Both the position numbers and the translations under genes were made by a program. Below the pieces are notes generated by a model. It was not told where the DNA came from and did no database searches. It saw nothing but the letters and a program-made list of their open reading frames with translations. Below are positions 17,583 through 27,731 of a stretch of 64,000 nucleotides of DNA, piece after piece. The first letter of the stretch is position 1; the number at the start of each line of letters is the position of its first letter. Source of the DNA: Poritiphilus flavus (lineage in GTDB: Bacteria; Bacteroidota; Bacteroidia; Flavobacteriales; Flavobacteriaceae); contig NZ_WXYO01000005.1 in NCBI RefSeq assembly GCF_009901585.1, positions 496,001 through 560,000 on the forward strand, read 5' to 3'.

Positions 17583-18848
17583 CTATAGATCGTATTGCTT
17601 GATCTTCCGATAGAGCGTTCTTTCAGATATTCCCAGCTCAGCGGCAGCGGCTTTCCGTTTACCCCTGTTTCGCTCTAAAGACTTTTTGATCAGTTCAATT
17701 TCCTTCTCCTGTAAGGACAGGGTCTCCTCTTCCTGGATCTCTTCAGCAAAGTGATATTTGTCTTCCTGCTGTGGAGGAGGTTGAGGTTCCGTCCGGGCCT
17801 CGGGCAAAGGTAATACCTCCAAAGGCGCATCTTCTTCTTCACGGACAGGTTCACCATTGGTGCCGTAGATCTTCTGGATCAAAGTTTCGTTTTCTTCCTG
17901 TACCTTGGCGGTGTCACTAGACTTTAGCAGCTCCAGGGTAAGCTTTTTGAGATCGTTCAGGTCTCCCTTCATATCGAAAAGCACTTTGTAGAGGATCTCT
18001 CTTTCGTTGTTGAAATTGCTGTCGCTTGAGTCCTTGCTGATTACCGCAGGTAAATTAGAGTCTCCCGCATTAGGCAGGTAACTGTTCAGCGTGGCCAGCG
18101 AAATATTCCGCCCTTCTTCTAAAACTGAGATCTGTTCCGCTACATTTCGGAGTTGCCTGATGTTACCCGGCCATCGGTATTTCAATAACAACTGTACCGC
18201 GTCTTCCTCCAGGCGAATGGTTGGCATTTTGTATTTCTGGCCAAAATCCGAGGCAAATTTTCGGAATAACAAATGGATGTCTCCCTGCCTGTCCCTGAGT
18301 GGTGGAATATGAATTTCCACCGTGCTCAGCCGGTAATAAAGATCCTCCCGGAATTTTCCTTTTTTAATGGCCTCAATCATATTCAAATTGGTGGCCGCAA
18401 CAATGCGCACATCAGTTTTCTGAACCTGAGAAGAACCCACTTTCAGGAATTCCCCATTTTCCAGTACCCTTAGCAAGCGCACCTGGGTAGTAAGTGGTAA
18501 TTCCCCAACCTCGTCAAGAAAGATGGTCCCGCCATCGGCAACCTCAAAGTAGCCGCTCCTTGTTTGTGTTGCCCCGGTAAAAGCGCCCTTTTCGTGCCCG
18601 AATAGCTCACTGTCTATGGTGCCTTCAGGAATAGCGCCACAGTTTACCGCTATGTATTTGGCGTGTTTTCTGTGAGATAGCGAATGTATGATCTTAGGTA
18701 CAGATTCCTTACCCACTCCACTTTCTCCGGTAACCAGTACAGAAATGTCCGTAGGGGCTACCTGAATAGCCTTCTCCAGAGCCCGATTCAGTTTTACATC
18801 GTTACCAATGAGCTCAAAACGCTGCTTTATGGCCTGTACATTTTCCAT
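17583..18848 (-). CDS. Sigma-54 interacting AAA+ transcription activator
   Basis: A 421-residue enhancer-binding protein that would remodel RpoN-RNA polymerase. The AAA+ domain begins almost at residue 1: Walker A GESGVGKE (41-48), the sigma-54 contact loop GAFTGA (88-93) and Walker B FLDEVGE (110-116). There is no N-terminal receiver or GAF domain. A long acidic linker (about 260-370, Pro/Glu-rich) leads to a Fis-type HTH (RKAAAAELGISERTLYRKI). Without a sensor, control may be by level or a partner. It sits two bases from miaB and precedes lptE in an order common in Bacteroidota. Confidence 0.95.
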   Translation of the reverse strand: MENVQAIKQRFELIGNDVKLNRALEKAIQVAPTDISVLVTGESGVGKESVPKIIHSLSHRKHAKYIAVNCGAIPEGTIDSELFGHEKGAFTGATQTRSGYFEVADGGTIFLDEVGELPLTTQVRLLRVLENGEFLKVGSSQVQKTDVRIVAATNLNMIEAIKKGKFREDLYYRLSTVEIHIPPLRDRQGDIHLLFRKFASDFGQKYKMPTIRLEEDAVQLLLKYRWPGNIRQLRNVAEQISVLEEGRNISLATLNSYLPNAGDSNLPAVISKDSSDSNFNNEREILYKVLFDMKGDLNDLKKLTLELLKSSDTAKVQEENETLIQKIYGTNGEPVREEEDAPLEVLPLPEARTEPQPPPQQEDKYHFAEEIQEEETLSLQEKEIELIKKSLERNRGKRKAAAAELGISERTLYRKIKQYDL

Positions 18849-18850
18849 AC

Positions 18851-20296
18851 CTAGTTGTTTTCGGAATAGCCAACTGCTTCTCCCAGCAAAGTCGCCGAGG
18901 TACAGTCATCAATACGTACATTGACAAAATCCCCTACTTTATAATGCTCTTTTGGGAAAACCACCACGGTGTTTTGGGAGTTACGCCCCATCCAGTGATC
19001 TGTGGACTTTTTAGAAAGCCCTTCTATCAACACTTCCTCCGTTTTACCGAGATGCTGCCGTGTTCGGTACAGCCCGTGTTGCTGTTGCAAGGCTATGATC
19101 TCTCTCAGCCTTCGTTTCTTGGTTTCTTCCGGGATGTCGTCTTCAAGTTTTCTCGCAGCCAGAGTACCCGGTCGTTCCGAATAGGCGAACATAAAACCGA
19201 AATCGTATTTCACGTATTCCATCAGGGAAAGCGTGTCCTGATGGTCTTCCTCAGTCTCCGTTGGAAAGCCGGCTATCATATCCTGACTAATCGCACAATC
19301 CGGATTGATCCTTCGGATGTTATCTATCAGGGTGAAGTACTCTTCCCTGCTGTGAAGTCGGTTCATGGCCTTGAGTATCCGGTTACTGCCACTTTGAACT
19401 GGTAGATGGATGTAATCGCAAATATTCCGGTATCGCGCCATAGTCTCGATAACGTCTAAAGTCATATCCTGAGGGTTGGAAGTAGAAAACCTAAAGCGCA
19501 TTTTAGGTTGCGCCTGGGCAACCATTTCCAAAAGCTTTGCAAAATTCACCGCCGTGGCTTTTTGCATTTCAGAGGCTTTTTCGAAATCCTTTTTAAGTCC
19601 TCCCCCATACCATAAATAACTATCCACATTTTGCCCCAGCAGCGTTACCTCTTTAAAACCTTTCTCCCAGAGGTCGTTAACTTCCTCTAATATGGATAAA
19701 GGATCCCTGCTTCTTTCCCTTCCTCTCGTAAAGGGTACAACACAAAAAGTACACATATTGTCGCATCCCCGGGTTATGGAAACAAAAGCGGTTACCCCGT
19801 TTGAATTCAAACGTACCGGAGCCACATCGCCATAGGTCTCCTCTTTAGAAAGGATGACATTTACTGCATTCCGACCCGCATCTATTTCCTGTACAAGGTT
19901 GGGAAGGTCTTTATAGGCATCTGGCCCCACGACCATATCCACTATCTTCTCTTCTTCCAATAGCTGACTCTTAAGCCGTTCAGCCATACAACCTAGCACC
20001 CCTACCTTAATATGTGGTCTGGTCTTCTTAACCGCATTGAATTTTTCAAGGCGTTTTCGAACGGTTAGTTCTGCCTTCTCGCGTATAGAACAGGTATTTA
20101 CCAGTACGAGGTCTGCCTCTTCAATGTTCTCAGTGGTGTTAAAGCCCTCCTGGGCCAGTATGGAAGCCACTATCTCGCTATCAGAAAAATTCATCTGGCA
20201 GCCGTAGCTCTCGATGTAAAGCTTTCTGGAATTACTTCCCTTATCCTTAAGCACAAGGGCTGTTCCCTGAACCGATTCGTCTATAGTTTTCTCCAT
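18851..20296 (-). CDS. miaB: tRNA-2-methylthio-N6-dimethylallyladenosine synthase MiaB
   Basis: A radical-SAM methylthiotransferase that adds the 2-methylthio group to i6A37 of tRNA. The N-terminal UPF0004 domain has [15 protein letters not shown] and the further cluster cysteines VNTCSIR and [10 protein letters not shown]. The radical-SAM core has the CDNMCTFC (CxxxCxxC) motif. A C-terminal TRAM domain ends the protein. ATG at 20296 is preferred to an upstream GTG (20305). It leads the operon with the sigma-54 activator and lptE, from a well-formed promoter at 20332-20363. Confidence 0.97.
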   Translation of the reverse strand: MEKTIDESVQGTALVLKDKGSNSRKLYIESYGCQMNFSDSEIVASILAQEGFNTTENIEEADLVLVNTCSIREKAELTVRKRLEKFNAVKKTRPHIKVGVLGCMAERLKSQLLEEEKIVDMVVGPDAYKDLPNLVQEIDAGRNAVNVILSKEETYGDVAPVRLNSNGVTAFVSITRGCDNMCTFCVVPFTRGRERSRDPLSILEEVNDLWEKGFKEVTLLGQNVDSYLWYGGGLKKDFEKASEMQKATAVNFAKLLEMVAQAQPKMRFRFSTSNPQDMTLDVIETMARYRNICDYIHLPVQSGSNRILKAMNRLHSREEYFTLIDNIRRINPDCAISQDMIAGFPTETEEDHQDTLSLMEYVKYDFGFMFAYSERPGTLAARKLEDDIPEETKKRRLREIIALQQQHGLYRTRQHLGKTEEVLIEGLSKKSTDHWMGRNSQNTVVVFPKEHYKVGDFVNVRIDDCTSATLLGEAVGYSENN

Positions 20297-20331
20297 GATC
20301 TGCACTCTTGCGACGCATCTTTTGCGATCAG

Positions 20332-20363
20332 CAAAGATAGTACTTTATAAAATTTTGTGACAA
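20332..20363 (-). promoter_or_regulatory. Promoter of the miaB operon
   Basis: On the minus strand, TTG (20361-20363) is followed after 21 bases by TATCTTTG (20332-20339), matching both the -33 TTG and -7 TAnnTTTG elements of Bacteroidota promoters. The start would be near 20325, giving a leader of about 30 bases. Confidence 0.65.
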
Positions 20364-20457
20364 ATTGACAGTTAATTATTTATGAAATTATACGCAACGC
20401 CGGAAAAGCCTCCGTATCTATTTTTTGACAGCCCAATAACAATTAAAAAAACAAACT

Positions 20458-21693
20458 ATGAAAAGAACAACCCTGCTCCTCCTGGCATTCATTACTATCT
20501 GGACACTTTCCTGTGATGATGACAATCAAGATGACAAGTACGCCGACTACCTGGTTGCAAGACCTTTAACAATGACCCTTGAGGAATTTGAGAACAGTGT
20601 GGATATTATCGGTCCGCTACCTATAGATGAATCAGGAAAGATCTATGCCTACAAGGACTATGTCTTTGTCAATGATAAATATAAAGGAGTACATGTTATA
20701 GATAACAGCAGCCCGTCTTCTCCTCAAAAGATCTCCTTTATTAAAATTGCCGGAAATGTAGACATCTCTGTCAAGGACGATTATCTCTATGCGGACAGCC
20801 TCACGGATTTAATGGTGTTTGATATTTCGGATATTGACAACATTCAGATAGTAAACAGAATGAGGGATGTACTGCGCGACAATGTAGTCTGGCCGGCCGC
20901 GGATATTTTCGAGTACGATGGGATAGACTACCAAAATGAGATCCTGGTAGGATGGGAAGTTGTCAGTGAGCGAAGATTGATAGAAGAAGTGCAACCTGGT
21001 TTGTTCCTGGATGATCTGGCTGTAGCCGAGTCTGCTAACGACGGCACAGGACAAGGCGGTTCCCTGGCACGCTTTAAGATCGTGGACGACTATCTATATG
21101 CGGTAGACAGTCATAATATCAATGTATTTGAGATCTCTGACCTTGAGAACCCTAAAGACCTGGAAGACGTTTTTGCCGGTTTTGATATTGAAACCATTTT
21201 TAATCGGGGACAACATTTGTTTATCGGGAGCATGCAAGGCATGTATATATATGATATCACTACGCCGGCTACCCCGACGTTTGTTTCAGAGTTTAGGCAC
21301 GGTACCGCCTGTGACCCCGTTGTAGTTGATGGGGATTACGCCTATGTTACCCTGAGGGGTGGCAGTCTCTGCGGGGCGGAAGAAAGCGGACTTTTTATTG
21401 TAGACATTTCCGAAATAACCGCGCCTACACTGAAGATCAGTTATCCCATGGATGAACCTTATGGCCTTGGAATTAAAGATGAGAAGTTGTTCATATGTGA
21501 TGGATCTTCCGGCCTTAAGGTTTATGACAAAACAGATGTTGAAGATCTGATATCCTTAAATCACTTCAAGGATATCATCACTTTTGACGTTATCCCGATG
21601 GAAGATCATTTGCTGATGGTAGGTGATGAGGTTCTGTATCAATACGAGTATTTACAAGATGAGATCCGCCTGATCAGTACCCTGGAATTATAA
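20458..21693 (+). CDS. LVIVD-type beta-propeller lipoprotein
   Basis: A 411-residue lipoprotein (lipobox TLSC, Cys19, followed by an acidic DDDNQDD stretch). The body contains repeated units of about 45 residues ending in V(F/Y)DISD-type strands: HVIDNSSPSSPQ, MVFDISDIDNI, NVFEISDLENP, YIYDITTPATP, FIVDISEITAP. These are LVIVD repeats, which form a beta-propeller. No enzymatic residues are evident, and such proteins usually act as surface binding scaffolds. It is monocistronic, with its own terminator downstream. Confidence 0.85.
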   Translation: MKRTTLLLLAFITIWTLSCDDDNQDDKYADYLVARPLTMTLEEFENSVDIIGPLPIDESGKIYAYKDYVFVNDKYKGVHVIDNSSPSSPQKISFIKIAGNVDISVKDDYLYADSLTDLMVFDISDIDNIQIVNRMRDVLRDNVVWPAADIFEYDGIDYQNEILVGWEVVSERRLIEEVQPGLFLDDLAVAESANDGTGQGGSLARFKIVDDYLYAVDSHNINVFEISDLENPKDLEDVFAGFDIETIFNRGQHLFIGSMQGMYIYDITTPATPTFVSEFRHGTACDPVVVDGDYAYVTLRGGSLCGAEESGLFIVDISEITAPTLKISYPMDEPYGLGIKDEKLFICDGSSGLKVYDKTDVEDLISLNHFKDIITFDVIPMEDHLLMVGDEVLYQYEYLQDEIRLISTLEL

Positions 21694-21733
21694 GTGTATC
21701 AATAACTATTCAAATCTGGGTTTATACCCATAA

Positions 21734-21761
21734 ACACCCTGTATTTGCAGGGTGTTTTTTT
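21734..21761 (+). terminator. Rho-independent terminator after the LVIVD gene
   Basis: An 8-bp stem (ACACCCTG at 21734-21741 and CAGGGTGT at 21748-21755), a 6-base loop and a run of T form a classic terminator. Confidence 0.9.
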
Positions 21762-21804
21762 ATGGCAAATAACATAGAGATAACCCGAAATAAAAATTTT
21801 ACTA

Positions 21805-21812
21805 TACTTTTG
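21805..21812 (+). promoter_or_regulatory. -7 promoter box of topA
   Basis: TACTTTTG matches TAnnTTTG and lies 19 bases before the topA ATG. No -33 TTG is visible at standard spacing. Confidence 0.55.
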
Positions 21813-21831
21813 TTCCTTCAAAAAAGCATGA

Positions 21832-24306
21832 ATGGCAAAGAATTTAGTAATCGTAGAGTCTCCTGCTAAGGCCAAGACCATCGAGAAATTCCTTGGTAAA
21901 GATTTCAAAGTAACTTCGAGTTTCGGACATATCGCGGACCTGCCGTCAAAGGAGCTTGGTGTGGATGTCGAGAATGATTTTACACCCAAGTACATCGTTG
22001 ACCAGGAAAAGAAAACCCTGGTCCGAAAATTGAAGGATCTGGTAAAAAATGCTGAAACTATCTGGCTGGCCAGTGATGAAGACCGGGAAGGGGAAGCTAT
22101 TTCATGGCATCTGGTGGAAACCTTAAAACTGGATAAAAGTAAGACCCGCAGGATAGTTTTTAATTCCATTACTAAATCCGCCATTCAAAAGGCCATAGAA
22201 AACCCCAGGGACATCAACTACGACCTGGTAAACGCCCAACAAGCCAGGCGTGTCCTTGATCGTCTGGTTGGTTATGAACTTTCACCTGTACTCTGGAAAA
22301 AAATAAAACCGGGCCTTTCCGCCGGGAGGGTGCAATCCGTTGCCGTACGCTTGATCGTTGAAAGGGAAAGAAGTATAGAGGCCTTTAATCCTGAAGCCTC
22401 CTTTAGGGTGGCCGCGGAATTCGCCAATGATGAAGGAAACCCTTTCATGGCCAGATTGGGTAAAACCTTTGGCTCAAAGACAGAGGCTCAGAACTTCCTT
22501 GAAAAGAATATAGGAGCTAACTTTTCGGTTACTTCACTGGATAAGAAGCCTGCAAAAAAAACACCGGCGGCACCATTTACGACTTCCACTTTACAACAGG
22601 AAGCCTCGCGTAAACTGTACTTTTCAGTTTCCCGCACCATGCAGGTAGCCCAACGCTTATACGAAGCCGGGCTTATTACCTATATGAGAACAGATAGTGT
22701 TAATCTATCTAATGAGGCTATCAATGCGGCCAAAGATGCCATTATAACCAATTACGGGGAGTCCTACAGCAAGGTCAGGAACTTTACCGGAAAATCCAAA
22801 GGGGCTCAGGAAGCGCACGAAGCGATACGCCCTACAGATATGTCCCTTCAATCGCCTAACGTAGAAAACGACCAGCTGCGGTTATATGAACTGATATGGA
22901 AGCGTACGCTGGCATCTCAAATGAGTGATGCAGAATTGGAACGCACCAATGTAAAAATAAAAGCCAATACCCATCAGGAGCTTTTTTCCGCAAATGGCGA
23001 AGTGATTAAATTCGACGGTTTTCTGAAGGTATACCTGGAAGGAAGGGATGAGGAAGACGCGGTGGAAGAGCAGGAAGGAATGTTGCCGGCACTAAGGGAA
23101 GGCGAAGCGGTCAGGAATAATTATATGACTGCCACCGAGCGCTTTACCAGGGCGCCCTACCGCTATACTGAAGCTACTCTGGTGAAGAAACTGGAGGAGT
23201 TAGGAATCGGAAGGCCGTCTACCTACGCGCCTACCATCTCTACCATTCAGAACAGAGGTTATGTGGAAAAGGGTACGGTGGATGGCACTGAGAGGAAGTA
23301 CACCCAACTCCATTTGAAATCAGGGAGTATACAGGATAAAACCCTGTCGGAGACCATAGGATCAGACCGTGGGAAACTGGTGCCCACAGATATAGGGATG
23401 ATCGTAAACGACTTTCTGGTAAGTCATTTTGCCAATATCCTCGATTACAATTTTACCGCCCAGGTAGAGAAAGACTTCGATGAGATAGCCGCCGGGGACG
23501 AGGATTGGAAGAAAGTCATGAAGGAGTTCTACAAAGACTTCCATCCAAACGTACAGGACGTGGAGGAGAACGCAGACCGGGCCAGTGGAGAACGGGTGCT
23601 CGGTACTGATCCAAAAACCGGGAGGCAGGTTGCGGTTCGCTTAGGGCGTTTTGGTCCGATGGTGCAGATAGGCACGGTGGAAGAAGAAGAGAAACCGCTG
23701 TTTGCCAGTTTACTTCCGGAACAATCTCTCAATACCATCACCTATGAAGAAGCTATGGAACTTTTTGAACTTCCGCGTAAGTTGGGGGTATATGAGGGTG
23801 AAGAGATTGAAGCGAATGTAGGCAGATACGGGCCTTATGTTCGATTTGGTAAGAAGTTTGTGTCCCTGGGCAGGGGAGAAAGCGCCTTCGAAGTGGACCT
23901 TGAAAGGGCCATAGAATTGATACAGGCAAAGCAAAAGGCAGACGCTCCTATAGCCAGCTATGAAGGTAAGGAAGTGACCAAAGGTAAAGGACGTTTCGGG
24001 CCTTTTATCAAGTGGGACGGAATGTTTATCAACGTCAACAAGAAATACGATTTTGACAACCTGAGCCAGGCCGATATCGAAGAGCTGATAGAGGCTAAAA
24101 AGCAGAAAGAGGCTGAAAAACTTGTCAGGGAATGGCCCGAAGAAAACATTCGAATCGAAAAAGCCCGATGGGGCAGACACAATATAATTAAAGGAAAAAC
24201 GAAGGTTGAGATTTCCAAAGATGTGGATCCTTCTGCAATGTCGCTTGAAGATGTCCAGGCTTTGTTAGCTCAGAAAAAACCAAAAAAGAAGACCAAAAAG
24301 TCTTAA
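21832..24306 (+). CDS. topA: DNA topoisomerase I
   Basis: An 824-residue type IA topoisomerase that relaxes negative supercoils. The Toprim domain starts IVESPAKAKTI and has the metal site SDEDREGE (81-88). The active-site Tyr284 is in LITYMRTDS. The C-terminus (about 600-820) has no zinc ribbons; it carries four topoisomerase C-terminal repeats (LGRFGPMVQIG, VGRYGPYVRFG, KGRFGPFIKWD, ARWGRHNIIKG) and a Lys-rich tail, as usual in Bacteroidota. The formimidoylglutamase-like gene begins 14 bases later. Confidence 0.98.
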   Translation: MAKNLVIVESPAKAKTIEKFLGKDFKVTSSFGHIADLPSKELGVDVENDFTPKYIVDQEKKTLVRKLKDLVKNAETIWLASDEDREGEAISWHLVETLKLDKSKTRRIVFNSITKSAIQKAIENPRDINYDLVNAQQARRVLDRLVGYELSPVLWKKIKPGLSAGRVQSVAVRLIVERERSIEAFNPEASFRVAAEFANDEGNPFMARLGKTFGSKTEAQNFLEKNIGANFSVTSLDKKPAKKTPAAPFTTSTLQQEASRKLYFSVSRTMQVAQRLYEAGLITYMRTDSVNLSNEAINAAKDAIITNYGESYSKVRNFTGKSKGAQEAHEAIRPTDMSLQSPNVENDQLRLYELIWKRTLASQMSDAELERTNVKIKANTHQELFSANGEVIKFDGFLKVYLEGRDEEDAVEEQEGMLPALREGEAVRNNYMTATERFTRAPYRYTEATLVKKLEELGIGRPSTYAPTISTIQNRGYVEKGTVDGTERKYTQLHLKSGSIQDKTLSETIGSDRGKLVPTDIGMIVNDFLVSHFANILDYNFTAQVEKDFDEIAAGDEDWKKVMKEFYKDFHPNVQDVEENADRASGERVLGTDPKTGRQVAVRLGRFGPMVQIGTVEEEEKPLFASLLPEQSLNTITYEEAMELFELPRKLGVYEGEEIEANVGRYGPYVRFGKKFVSLGRGESAFEVDLERAIELIQAKQKADAPIASYEGKEVTKGKGRFGPFIKWDGMFINVNKKYDFDNLSQADIEELIEAKKQKEAEKLVREWPEENIRIEKARWGRHNIIKGKTKVEISKDVDPSAMSLEDVQALLAQKKPKKKTKKS

Positions 24307-24320
24307 GGCAATCATGGTCC

Positions 24321-25478
24321 ATGGCATTTGATTTTTTAGTTCCGGTAGACGACAAAGTACTGGCGCATTGCGAGTTACTTCCTCCCCAGGCAGTGGGCCG
24401 AAATATCCATATACATACCAAAAGAGATGGGCTTCCTGTGCTCGCTAATGCTTCCTTTGCCATACTTGGCGTACTGGAATCGCGAAACGCCTTCGAAAAG
24501 AAACCGGAGCGTCTCAACACCACCGAACTCAGGATACAGTTTTACAAACTGATGATGGGAAACTGGAATGCCACCCTGGTAGATCTGGGTGATATTGAGG
24601 AAGGGGAAAGCGTAGAGGATACCTATTTTGTGGTGAAGGAGATCGTTGCGGAATTGCTCGAAGAAGGAGTCATCCCTATTGTAATAGGGGCTACGCAAGA
24701 TATCACTTATCCCACTTACCGGGCCTTTGATAAGATCAAGGATATGATCAACCTGGTTTGTGTGGACAGCCGCTTTGATTTTGGCGCTGATGAAGAACTG
24801 ATCTCGTCGCATTCCTATATGAGTAAGATCATCACGGACAAGCCCAACAACCTTTTCAATTTTTCCAATATCGGATATCAGAGTTATTTCAACGCCCAGG
24901 AGGAAATAGATCTGATGGAACGGCTTTTTTTTGATGCCTACAGGCTGGGTGATATTACAGCGGATATCACTCTGGCAGAACCTGTAATGAGAAACGCACA
25001 TATTATTAGTATAGATGCCCGGGCGATCCGGGCGAGCGAGATGGGCCTCTCCAAAAACTTTTCTCCAAATGGTTTTACAGGAAGGGAGATATGTGCCATC
25101 GCCAGGTATGCAGGGATCAGCGATATGGTATCCGTTTTTGGGATATACGAGATAGAGAATAATCCCCAGGCGTTTCAGTTAACCGCCCAGATAATCTGGT
25201 ATTTCATGGAAGGGTTTAATTACAGAATAAAGGAAAGCCCGGGAGCTGATAATAAGGACTTCACTAAATTCATTGTACCCTCCGAAACAGAAGAATTGGT
25301 CTTTTATAAAAGTCATCTCACCGAAAGATGGTGGGTAGAGATTCCTTCAATCATAGCTTCACATACTAAAACCAATTCATCGGCGTTATTACCATGCACC
25401 GAGCAGGACTATTTGGATGCTTGCGATCAAAATCTTCCTGAACGGTGGTTCAAGGCCTATAAAAAAGGCTTCAGCTAA
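24321..25478 (+). CDS. Arginase/formimidoylglutamase-fold protein with degenerate metal site
   Basis: A 385-residue protein of the ureohydrolase fold, often labelled formimidoylglutamase. The three metal-binding motifs are altered. GGDHS is GATQD (123-127), the DAHxD position is DSRFD (149-153), and SxDxDxxDP is SIDARAIRAS (230-239). The His of motifs 1 and 2 and the second Asp of motif 3 are therefore missing, so binding of the usual dinuclear manganese site seems unlikely. The fold segments (VIPIVIGATQDITYP, MVSVFGIYEIENNP) remain. It lies between topA and gldK, 14 bases after topA and 118 before gldK. A non-catalytic role, perhaps linked to type IX secretion, is inference. Confidence 0.85.
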   Translation: MAFDFLVPVDDKVLAHCELLPPQAVGRNIHIHTKRDGLPVLANASFAILGVLESRNAFEKKPERLNTTELRIQFYKLMMGNWNATLVDLGDIEEGESVEDTYFVVKEIVAELLEEGVIPIVIGATQDITYPTYRAFDKIKDMINLVCVDSRFDFGADEELISSHSYMSKIITDKPNNLFNFSNIGYQSYFNAQEEIDLMERLFFDAYRLGDITADITLAEPVMRNAHIISIDARAIRASEMGLSKNFSPNGFTGREICAIARYAGISDMVSVFGIYEIENNPQAFQLTAQIIWYFMEGFNYRIKESPGADNKDFTKFIVPSETEELVFYKSHLTERWWVEIPSIIASHTKTNSSALLPCTEQDYLDACDQNLPERWFKAYKKGFS

Positions 25479-25596
25479 CAAAAAATAATTTAAAACGAGA
25501 GGCGGTTTTACACAATAAATTATTCAAAATTCAGTTTTACAGAATAATACAAATTGTCATTACTGTTTTAGTCTTAATCGAAATTTAACCTAAAGT

Positions 25597-26952
25597 ATGA
25601 AGAAGCTATTGTTATCATCTATAGCATTTGTCTTTTTGCTCAGCAGTTGCGGCTCTAAGACAAAAGGTGAACTAGTAGGAGTCAGAGGTAAGAAATGGTA
25701 CCCTGAAAAGCCCTATGGAATGGAACTTATCCCAAGGGGTTCTTTCATTATGGGTAAGAGTGAGGAGGATATGGCTCAGGTACTTAATGCACCGACCAAA
25801 ACCGTTACCGTCCGATCTTTCTACATGGACGACACTGAGATCACCAACAGTGAATACCGTCAGTTCGTGGAGTGGGTCAAAGACTCTATTGTGAGAACCA
25901 GACTAGCTATCCTTGCGGATGAATTGGGAATGGGTCCTGAAGATGGAGGAATTGGTGAGTACGCATTCAAAGATGCAGATACTACCAGAATGTCCACCTA
26001 TGACAAGTACATGCTCGACAATTATTCCGGGCTTGGCGAAACTGGATACGAAGGACGTTCTTTGAACAAAGACGAAGATGTGATATGGGATACTTCTGAT
26101 TACCCGGATGAGTATTACACCGAGGTGATGGATTCCCTTTACATTCCTGAAGAGGAATCGTATAACGGACAACGCACAGTAGACGTTACCAAATTGAAGT
26201 ACAAGTACAGCTGGATGGATATAGAGGCTGCTGCAAGGAACCGTGACGCGAGAAGAAAAGAATTTATCAAGCAGGAAGAATTAGAAATATATCCTGATAC
26301 CACAGTTTGGATCAGGGATTTTGAATACTCTTACAACGAGCCAATGCACAACGACTATTTCTGGCATGACGCGTATAGCGATTATCCGGTGGTGGGAGTT
26401 TCCTGGATGCAGGCAAAAGCTTTTTGTAACTGGAGGACTAAATTCAAAAATGACGATCAGAAGAGCCGTGGAAGGCAGTTTGTAAACCAATTCAGATTAC
26501 CTACAGAAGCTGAATGGGAGTACGCTGCACGAGGTGGAATCGAAGGTGGAACCTATCCGTGGGGTGGACCGTATGTAATTAGCGATACGGGCTGCTTTAT
26601 GGCCAACTTCAAACCTCAGCGCGGGGATTATGCTGCAGACGCGGCGCTCTATACTGTAGAGGCAAAATCATACGAACCTAATGATTTTAACCTGTACAAT
26701 ATGGCAGGAAATGTATCGGAGTGGACCAATTCCAGCTACGATCCAAGTTCTTACGATTACGTATCTACCATGAACCCTAACGGAGGTGACGGCGGCAATG
26801 CCCGTAAAGTTATCCGAGGCGGTTCCTGGAAAGATGTTGCTTATTTCCTACAGGTAAGTACACGTGATTATGAGTACAAGGATTCAGCAAGAAGCTATAT
26901 TGGATTCAGAACCGTACAAGATTATATGGGAGAGGAAGACTCTACACAGTAA
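25597..26952 (+). CDS. gldK: Gliding motility / type IX secretion lipoprotein GldK
   Basis: A 451-residue outer-membrane lipoprotein (lipobox LLSSC, Cys18) of the PorK/GldK family. It forms the large periplasmic ring of the type IX secretion system with GldN. The body is a formylglycine-generating-enzyme/sulfatase-modifying-like domain: YGMELIPRGSFIMG, DDTEITNSEYRQFVEW, WMQAKAFCNWR, FRLPTEAEWEYAARGG, NMAGNVSEW and VIRGGSW, which here serves structure rather than catalysis. It leads gldKLMN. Confidence 0.97.
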   Translation: MKKLLLSSIAFVFLLSSCGSKTKGELVGVRGKKWYPEKPYGMELIPRGSFIMGKSEEDMAQVLNAPTKTVTVRSFYMDDTEITNSEYRQFVEWVKDSIVRTRLAILADELGMGPEDGGIGEYAFKDADTTRMSTYDKYMLDNYSGLGETGYEGRSLNKDEDVIWDTSDYPDEYYTEVMDSLYIPEEESYNGQRTVDVTKLKYKYSWMDIEAAARNRDARRKEFIKQEELEIYPDTTVWIRDFEYSYNEPMHNDYFWHDAYSDYPVVGVSWMQAKAFCNWRTKFKNDDQKSRGRQFVNQFRLPTEAEWEYAARGGIEGGTYPWGGPYVISDTGCFMANFKPQRGDYAADAALYTVEAKSYEPNDFNLYNMAGNVSEWTNSSYDPSSYDYVSTMNPNGGDGGNARKVIRGGSWKDVAYFLQVSTRDYEYKDSARSYIGFRTVQDYMGEEDSTQ

Positions 26953-27026
26953 TTTATACGTAATTAAGTAATCAAACCTTTAACCAAATACTTAAATCAG
27001 AATAAACTTAAATTAAATTTAAAATT

Positions 27027-27674
27027 ATGGCACAGTCAAAATCAACAAAAAAACTTTTTAATATGGCCTATGGCCTGGGGGCTTCGGTAGTAATTATCGG
27101 TGCACTTTTTAAAATCCTACACTGGGAATTCGGTCCCCTTACAGGTGGTCTGCTTCTTGCAGTCGGTCTGATTACCGAAGCACTTATTTTTGCTATCAGC
27201 GCCTTTGAGCCGGTAGACGACGAATACGATTGGTCTTTAGTATACCCGGAATTGGCCGGAGGTCAGTCTAACGGTAAGACGGACGCACAAGAAGCTCAGG
27301 AAGCTGAAGGTCTTCTTTCAAGAAAACTGGATCAGTTGCTTCAGGAAGCCGGAATTGATGCTAACCTGATGGAAAGCCTTAGCGACGGTATCAAGAATTT
27401 CGAAGATGCTGCCAAAGGTATCGCTCCTACTGCCGATGCCATGGAGTCTACTAAGAAATACTCTGAAGAAATGACACATGCTGCTGCTCAGATGGAATCT
27501 TTGAACAGCTTGTATAAAGTTCAGTTGGAAAGCGCAAGCCGTCAGGCTTCAATCAACGAAGAAGTGGTACAGAATGCTGGTGCCCTTAAAGACCAAATGG
27601 AGTCTTTGGCCTCTAATCTTTCTTCCCTGAATGGAGTTTACGGCGGTATGTTGAGCGCCATGAGCAAAAGCTAA
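27027..27674 (+). CDS. gldL: Gliding motility / type IX secretion motor protein GldL
   Basis: A 215-residue inner-membrane protein with two helices near the N-terminus (about 13-31 and 38-60) and a long cytoplasmic helical region. With GldM it makes the proton-driven motor of the type IX system. Charged residues within or at the edge of the helices, Lys29, His32, Glu51 and Glu61, correspond to positions known to matter for proton use in the family. The cytoplasmic part (about 85-210) is a Gln/Ala/Ser-rich coiled coil. It lies 74 bases after gldK. Confidence 0.97.
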   Translation: MAQSKSTKKLFNMAYGLGASVVIIGALFKILHWEFGPLTGGLLLAVGLITEALIFAISAFEPVDDEYDWSLVYPELAGGQSNGKTDAQEAQEAEGLLSRKLDQLLQEAGIDANLMESLSDGIKNFEDAAKGIAPTADAMESTKKYSEEMTHAAAQMESLNSLYKVQLESASRQASINEEVVQNAGALKDQMESLASNLSSLNGVYGGMLSAMSKS

Positions 27675-27731
27675 TTAGTTTTTATTGAAACCACCCAAAT
27701 CAAATTATTAATTAAAAACTAATTAGAAAAC

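Noticed and set aside
25597-26952. Formylglycine-generating enzyme acting on the sulfatase
   Set aside because: The FGE-like domain belongs to GldK, a structural type IX secretion lipoprotein placed directly before gldLMN.
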